A stretch of 64,000 bases of DNA from Apostichopus japonicus (taxonomy: Eukaryota > Echinodermata > Holothuroidea > Aspidochirotida > Stichopodidae). The translations under genes and the position numbers were made by a program. Under the pieces are notes generated by a model. It was not told the origin of the DNA, searched no databases, and worked only from the letters and a program-made list of their open reading frames with translations. The DNA lies in assembly GCF_037975245.1 (NCBI RefSeq), contig NC_092573.1, forward strand, positions 24,953,265-25,017,264, read 5' to 3'. Shown in pieces: positions 60,509 to 64,000 of this stretch; position 1 is the first letter of the stretch; each line of letters starts with the position of its first letter.

Positions 60509-61300
60509 GGGAGCATTTTGAATCACTTTAACTGACCGGAGCCGCCACACCCGTATGCGCTGTAGACATTTTATTATGAAGTGGTTGTTTTTTAATCAAA
60601 CTGGTGAACTCAATACTTATTTCTCGGGGTGAAAGGAAAGGTTATATTTAAGACCCAATTTAAAAAGCCATAAAGAGTCATCCATAATTCGATCCCATGG
60701 ACTTCAAGTTCAGCACTGATGTTATTATTTTTATAATGGTCGCTAAGTAACGTCGCTAAAACACTATGTGTAGATATGACGTGATCATTTCTTGTGTTTA
60801 TTATTTTCATTTTAGAGTCAATGTACAGTTCGAATGATGATATCAAATACAAATCTGTGTGGCTATAAAGTGCAAGTATTATATTGAAATATCCACAGAG
60901 GACCATTAATGTTTGAATATGGGGAACTATTTTATACACTGCAGTGTTTAAAGTATCTTTTCATTTGTGACAATAAATATTGCGGGGTACAAAATGTATA
61001 TTTAATTCATATTTAAAATAAAAATAAAAATCACCCCTTCATCTAGCTCTCCTCAGCACCTTTCTCTCTCTGTCCTTTTGCAGTTTATTCCCTACCCTCT
61101 TCCCATAATCCTCTCTTTGCCTCTCTACTGTTTATATCCTACCTCTCCTCTTCCCCCTGCTGGTTTCTTTCTTTCTTCTCTCCATCCCTTGTCTACTAAT
61201 CCCCTGACATCCATCTCTTTGTGTTCACCTTGCATATTAACCTGTCTGTATTCTGCATGTGCTTGTATTTTCCCTCGTAGTTTCTGTAACTTGTCATTTA
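60509..61300. other. Intergenic, pyrimidine-rich near 61,040-61,230
   Basis: No gene. A CT-rich stretch gives a spurious open frame. Confidence 0.4.
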
Positions 61301-61304
61301 GCCT

Positions 61305-61337
61305 CTGAAGCAGATCCTGCTAGGATCGAAACTTCAG
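61305..61337. other. Two-tier hairpin with CTGA and GAAAC
   Basis: CTGAAG (61,305-61,310) pairs with CTTCAG (61,332-61,337), and inside it GATCC (61,313-61,317) pairs with GGATC (61,323-61,327); CA lies opposite GAAA. Similar CTGA-hairpin-GAAA sequences are seen in some retroelements, including Penelope-like ones. The assignment is only a suggestion. Confidence 0.4.
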
Positions 61338-61474
61338 GACCACTAACTTTTACTAATTCATATTTAATCAACTAATCTTACGATTTCCCTTGATTTAATT
61401 ATTATTTATTTCAAAAATACTTCCTCGTACAGCGTTAAGGTGAATATGTCCACCGTCTTTTCTTATATTACTTG

Positions 61475-61475
<1 letters not shown>

Positions 61476-61519
<44 letters not shown>
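61476..61519. repeat. (TA)n microsatellite
   Basis: Pure alternating TA run. Confidence 0.95.
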
Positions 61520-61524
<5 letters not shown>

Positions 61525-61543
61525 TAGTGGTCCATACTCATAA

Positions 61544-61862
61544 TATAAAAGATAAACAAGCGAATAGAAATGTAGCGAGCTACGGGCTGGAGCTATTCTA
61601 ATCCCTATTTACTTTTTATTGCTGGTTGTTCTATTCATTCCTAAGTTAAAAATATTCACTAAACAAAAAACAAAAATTTGCTGGTTGTTCTAATCATTCC
61701 TAGTTTAAAAATCACTCATGCTTATCACTATTGTCGTCTTTGGATGTATATTAGCCCTCGTATTTAATTGATCTTGTACAATTGCCTGACGATGGAGTGG
61801 TGACCACTCCGAAATATAGCAGTATGTCGTTGTTAAAAATATTCGCTTGTTTATCTTTTATA
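61544..61862. mobile_element. MITE-like element with 23-bp inverted ends
   Basis: The left end starts TATAAAAGATAAACAAGC (61,544) and runs 23 bp; the right end (61,840-61,862) is its exact reverse complement. Both sides abut TA-rich DNA, so a TA target is possible but cannot be proved. It has no coding capacity. Inside are two copies of TTTGCTGGTTGTTC-like sequence (~61,619 and ~61,678) and a hairpin GGAGTGG-TGA-CCACTCC (61,794-61,810) between CTGACGA and GAAA. Confidence 0.72.
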
Positions 61863-62953
61863 TATATATATATCTAATCGATGATGGCACCTATAGTGTT
61901 CGGTGGATAATGTAGCGTCATGTTGAGCTCTGGGCGATGTTGTAAATGCGTATACAAATATAATACCAAATGGTATTGACGCCTCCTAGCAAAACTCTAC
62001 AAGCACAACGAGCCAACTTACTTGTCAGAGTACACTCACATTTACATGAAGAATGCTGCTATAACCTTAAAAATATGATTCATGCAAGTTTGCCATAAAC
62101 CTTTTCGTCGATGAGAAACAAACGCAATTATAATAAAAGAAAAATAAGGATCACTCTGTTTTTGAAAGAGTAGTTTCCATCAATATCATCGTGACCCAAC
62201 AAGTGTTGCCAGACTTTAAGTGGGGTTTTCGGCCAAATCGTACAATGGCACGTTTTGTTACGTCATGTGTCGAATGGAGAATTTTCATTGGTCAAGGTTT
62301 TGTTAGCGCTGTTAACTAACTGGTCGGTTTTTACCTCCATGCTGAGAGGTATAGACACAGAATCTACTTTCATATGGCAAGCTCTCTTGAACTAAAGGTT
62401 TCAGGTTGTGGCAGTATTATGAAGAAGAAAAGATGTCAAGTTACCTTGTAATGCCGCAGTGTAGGACTCATAGTTCAGTAGTTTATTATTATGCAAATAT
62501 ACTGCAACGTTTGAAGCACATTGTGTGATGAAATAGCAACGCTATAATCCATTTGCAATGCAGCTGAGATGCTAGACAGTTAAACTTTGATTGTACCTCA
62601 TGAAAGTGGGATTGTATTCCAGAATTATAAGTGCGCTTGTGCCTCTCATTGGATACTGGATTCGGAATCCTGTGGCCGTTAACATCAAGTCACCTTGAGT
62701 CTCATGGTGTATTACAAAAGCAAAGATATCATACGGAGAGTCATTTATCTTCGTTAAAGTTGTGCTTTCTGTATGGGGAATTCACCAAATTTCCTATGAA
62801 AGACTCACCGTCAAACGAAACGAGAAATATGCATAAACGTAAGATTCATACGAACATATACGTACATAAACTAAAGTCTATAATCACGTCACCGACCTTA
62901 CACTCTCGTAAGGCAGTTCAGCACTTCTCACTGCCACCATCCAATTAACACAG
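61863..62953. other. Intergenic, nothing recognised
   Basis: No supported gene. A frame at 62,631-62,948 looks random. Confidence 0.35.
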
Positions 62954-63089
62954 GTCGCATAGACCGGTACAGACGGTTTTGCTCGACGAAGTGCCACAAA
63001 GTCGTACTCCCCGTCCAGCAACCATCGCTACGAGAAAACGGTTTCGGCGAACTTACGGCGAAAATCCACGCCCCGTTGTTGGTCATCTG
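62954..63089 (+). CDS. Candidate internal exon of an unknown gene
   Basis: A GC-rich 136-base segment follows an acceptor-like CCAATTAACACAG and precedes the strong donor CTG|GTAAGT. One frame is open throughout and reads as a basic, R/P/T-rich peptide (ending RTYGENPRPVVGHL). The neighbours are AT-rich. No partner exons are found in the window. It could equally be a 5' UTR exon or chance. Confidence 0.28.
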
Positions 63090-64000
63090 GTAAGTTGATC
63101 AGGGAGATTTAGAAAGTTTATGTAGGAGGCGTAACTGTATGAACAACATATTACCACTGCGTGTGTACGATCGGGTCGTGGCGTGTAATACTAGAAGTAT
63201 CAACTGCCCCTCTCCCCCACGCCTTCTTTTTTTTTAGAATGGAAAGAATCCTTTTCTGTGTTTGCATTCCTTCACTTACCCCCCCCCCCCCCCCCCCGGA
63301 GAGATGGGCAAGCGATAATATATCATTATTTTTATACCTTTCGTTTGGTCTTAAAATAGTTGAATTTTAATTTCAACGTAATTAGTTAATAAATTATCGT
63401 TTCGGTTATCCTGTGCCTACCAATAGCCTAACAGTAGTAGTTTATTGATGGCAAATGTTATGAAACCTGTAACTATTTCTAGATATATTTGAGCAAGAAA
63501 CTGTTTAGCTGTTTTGCTGTGATCAATATGGACTAAACTTTGAACAAATATATATTAATGCACAATAACTACTACTAGAGATCATAGATTTCTACTTCAA
63601 GTTGACAGTAATTAGCTTATTGAGTTAGGCTAACTAGATTATGGGTCAATAACTGGTATTTTCATAACCTTGTTTCCGCAAAAGAAAGGGATCAATAGCT
63701 GTACAACAAGATCACTGGAGTAATCGAAGGAAACTAAACGCGGAGGATTGTTTGTGTTTCCTTAATTCGTCGAGGGGCGGGCGGGGGGTGTCTTCTTATG
63801 AAAATAATATATATAATATAATATATGTTATTGCACAGCTGCATGCTTGTAACTTTTGTCAAGGTTTCCCAGATGATAAGCAATGGTTTGTGTTCATCAT
63901 ATGCCCTCCGCCTCTGTAACGCGAAAAGGGAAAACTAAGTTTGTTGTTGTCTAAACTCAAGTTGTTGCTGCTGCTTTACAACGTCTTAAACTAACGTTAA
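63090..64000. other. Right end of the window, no gene
   Basis: A C-run of about 17 bases lies at 63,281-63,298. The rest is AT-rich with no coding signal. It may be the intron after the candidate exon. Confidence 0.35.

Noticed and set aside
1-64000. CRISPR arrays, bacterial operons, tRNA or rRNA genes
   Set aside because: Nothing of the kind was seen; tandem repeats here have no spacer structure, and I found no convincing tRNA A and B boxes by eye.

Overview
The window is eukaryotic nuclear DNA: genes with GT-AG introns, AT-rich spacers full of microsatellites, TATA boxes and metazoan secreted-protein domains (astacin, ShKT, SRCR, EGF). Stand-alone ShKT modules on proteases, an SRCR-EGF receptor and a CR1/L2-type LINE fit a marine invertebrate, most plausibly a deuterostome such as an echinoderm. 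The organism is my inference; no single sequence here proves it.

Positions ~350-49,345 are a tandem array of two zinc-metalloprotease genes that are unrelated in fold but carry closely related ShKT modules. Gene A (four copies, + strand, five exons, 371-373 aa) is a secreted protease with HEFAHGIH and EYFAEG motifs and one C-terminal ShKT domain. Gene B (four copies on the - strand plus one inverted copy on the + strand, single exon, 381 aa) is a secreted astacin with two C-terminal ShKT domains. The order is A1> <B1 A2> <B2 A3> <B3 A4> <B4 | B5>. The repeat period is about 10.1-10.5 kb. Unit 1 is about 2.2 kb longer because it gained a LINE, itself split by a DNA transposon, and a second short insertion. 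B4 and B5 with their flanks form a large head-to-head inverted repeat centred near 45.7 kb that closes the array. All nine reading frames are intact. Introns, spacers and flanks show mosaic similarity between units, which suggests gene conversion or unequal exchange. TGACGTCA palindromes lie upstream of most A and B copies, suggesting shared regulation.

Positions 49.3-53.1 kb hold no recognisable gene but contain a GC-rich hairpin-bearing segment and a ~145-bp tandem repeat. Positions 53,166-58,767 (+) are a complete six-exon gene for a single-pass receptor: signal peptide, three SRCR domains, EGF, transmembrane helix and a tyrosine-bearing cytoplasmic tail. Its second intron carries a 14-bp minisatellite. 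Positions 58.8-64.0 kb are intergenic, with two probable MITE-like elements, several microsatellites and one candidate exon of an unknown gene near 63.0 kb.

A plausible but untested reading is that A and B are co-regulated extracellular proteases brought to similar targets by their shared ShKT module, next to an SRCR surface receptor that may be an immune or adhesion protein.
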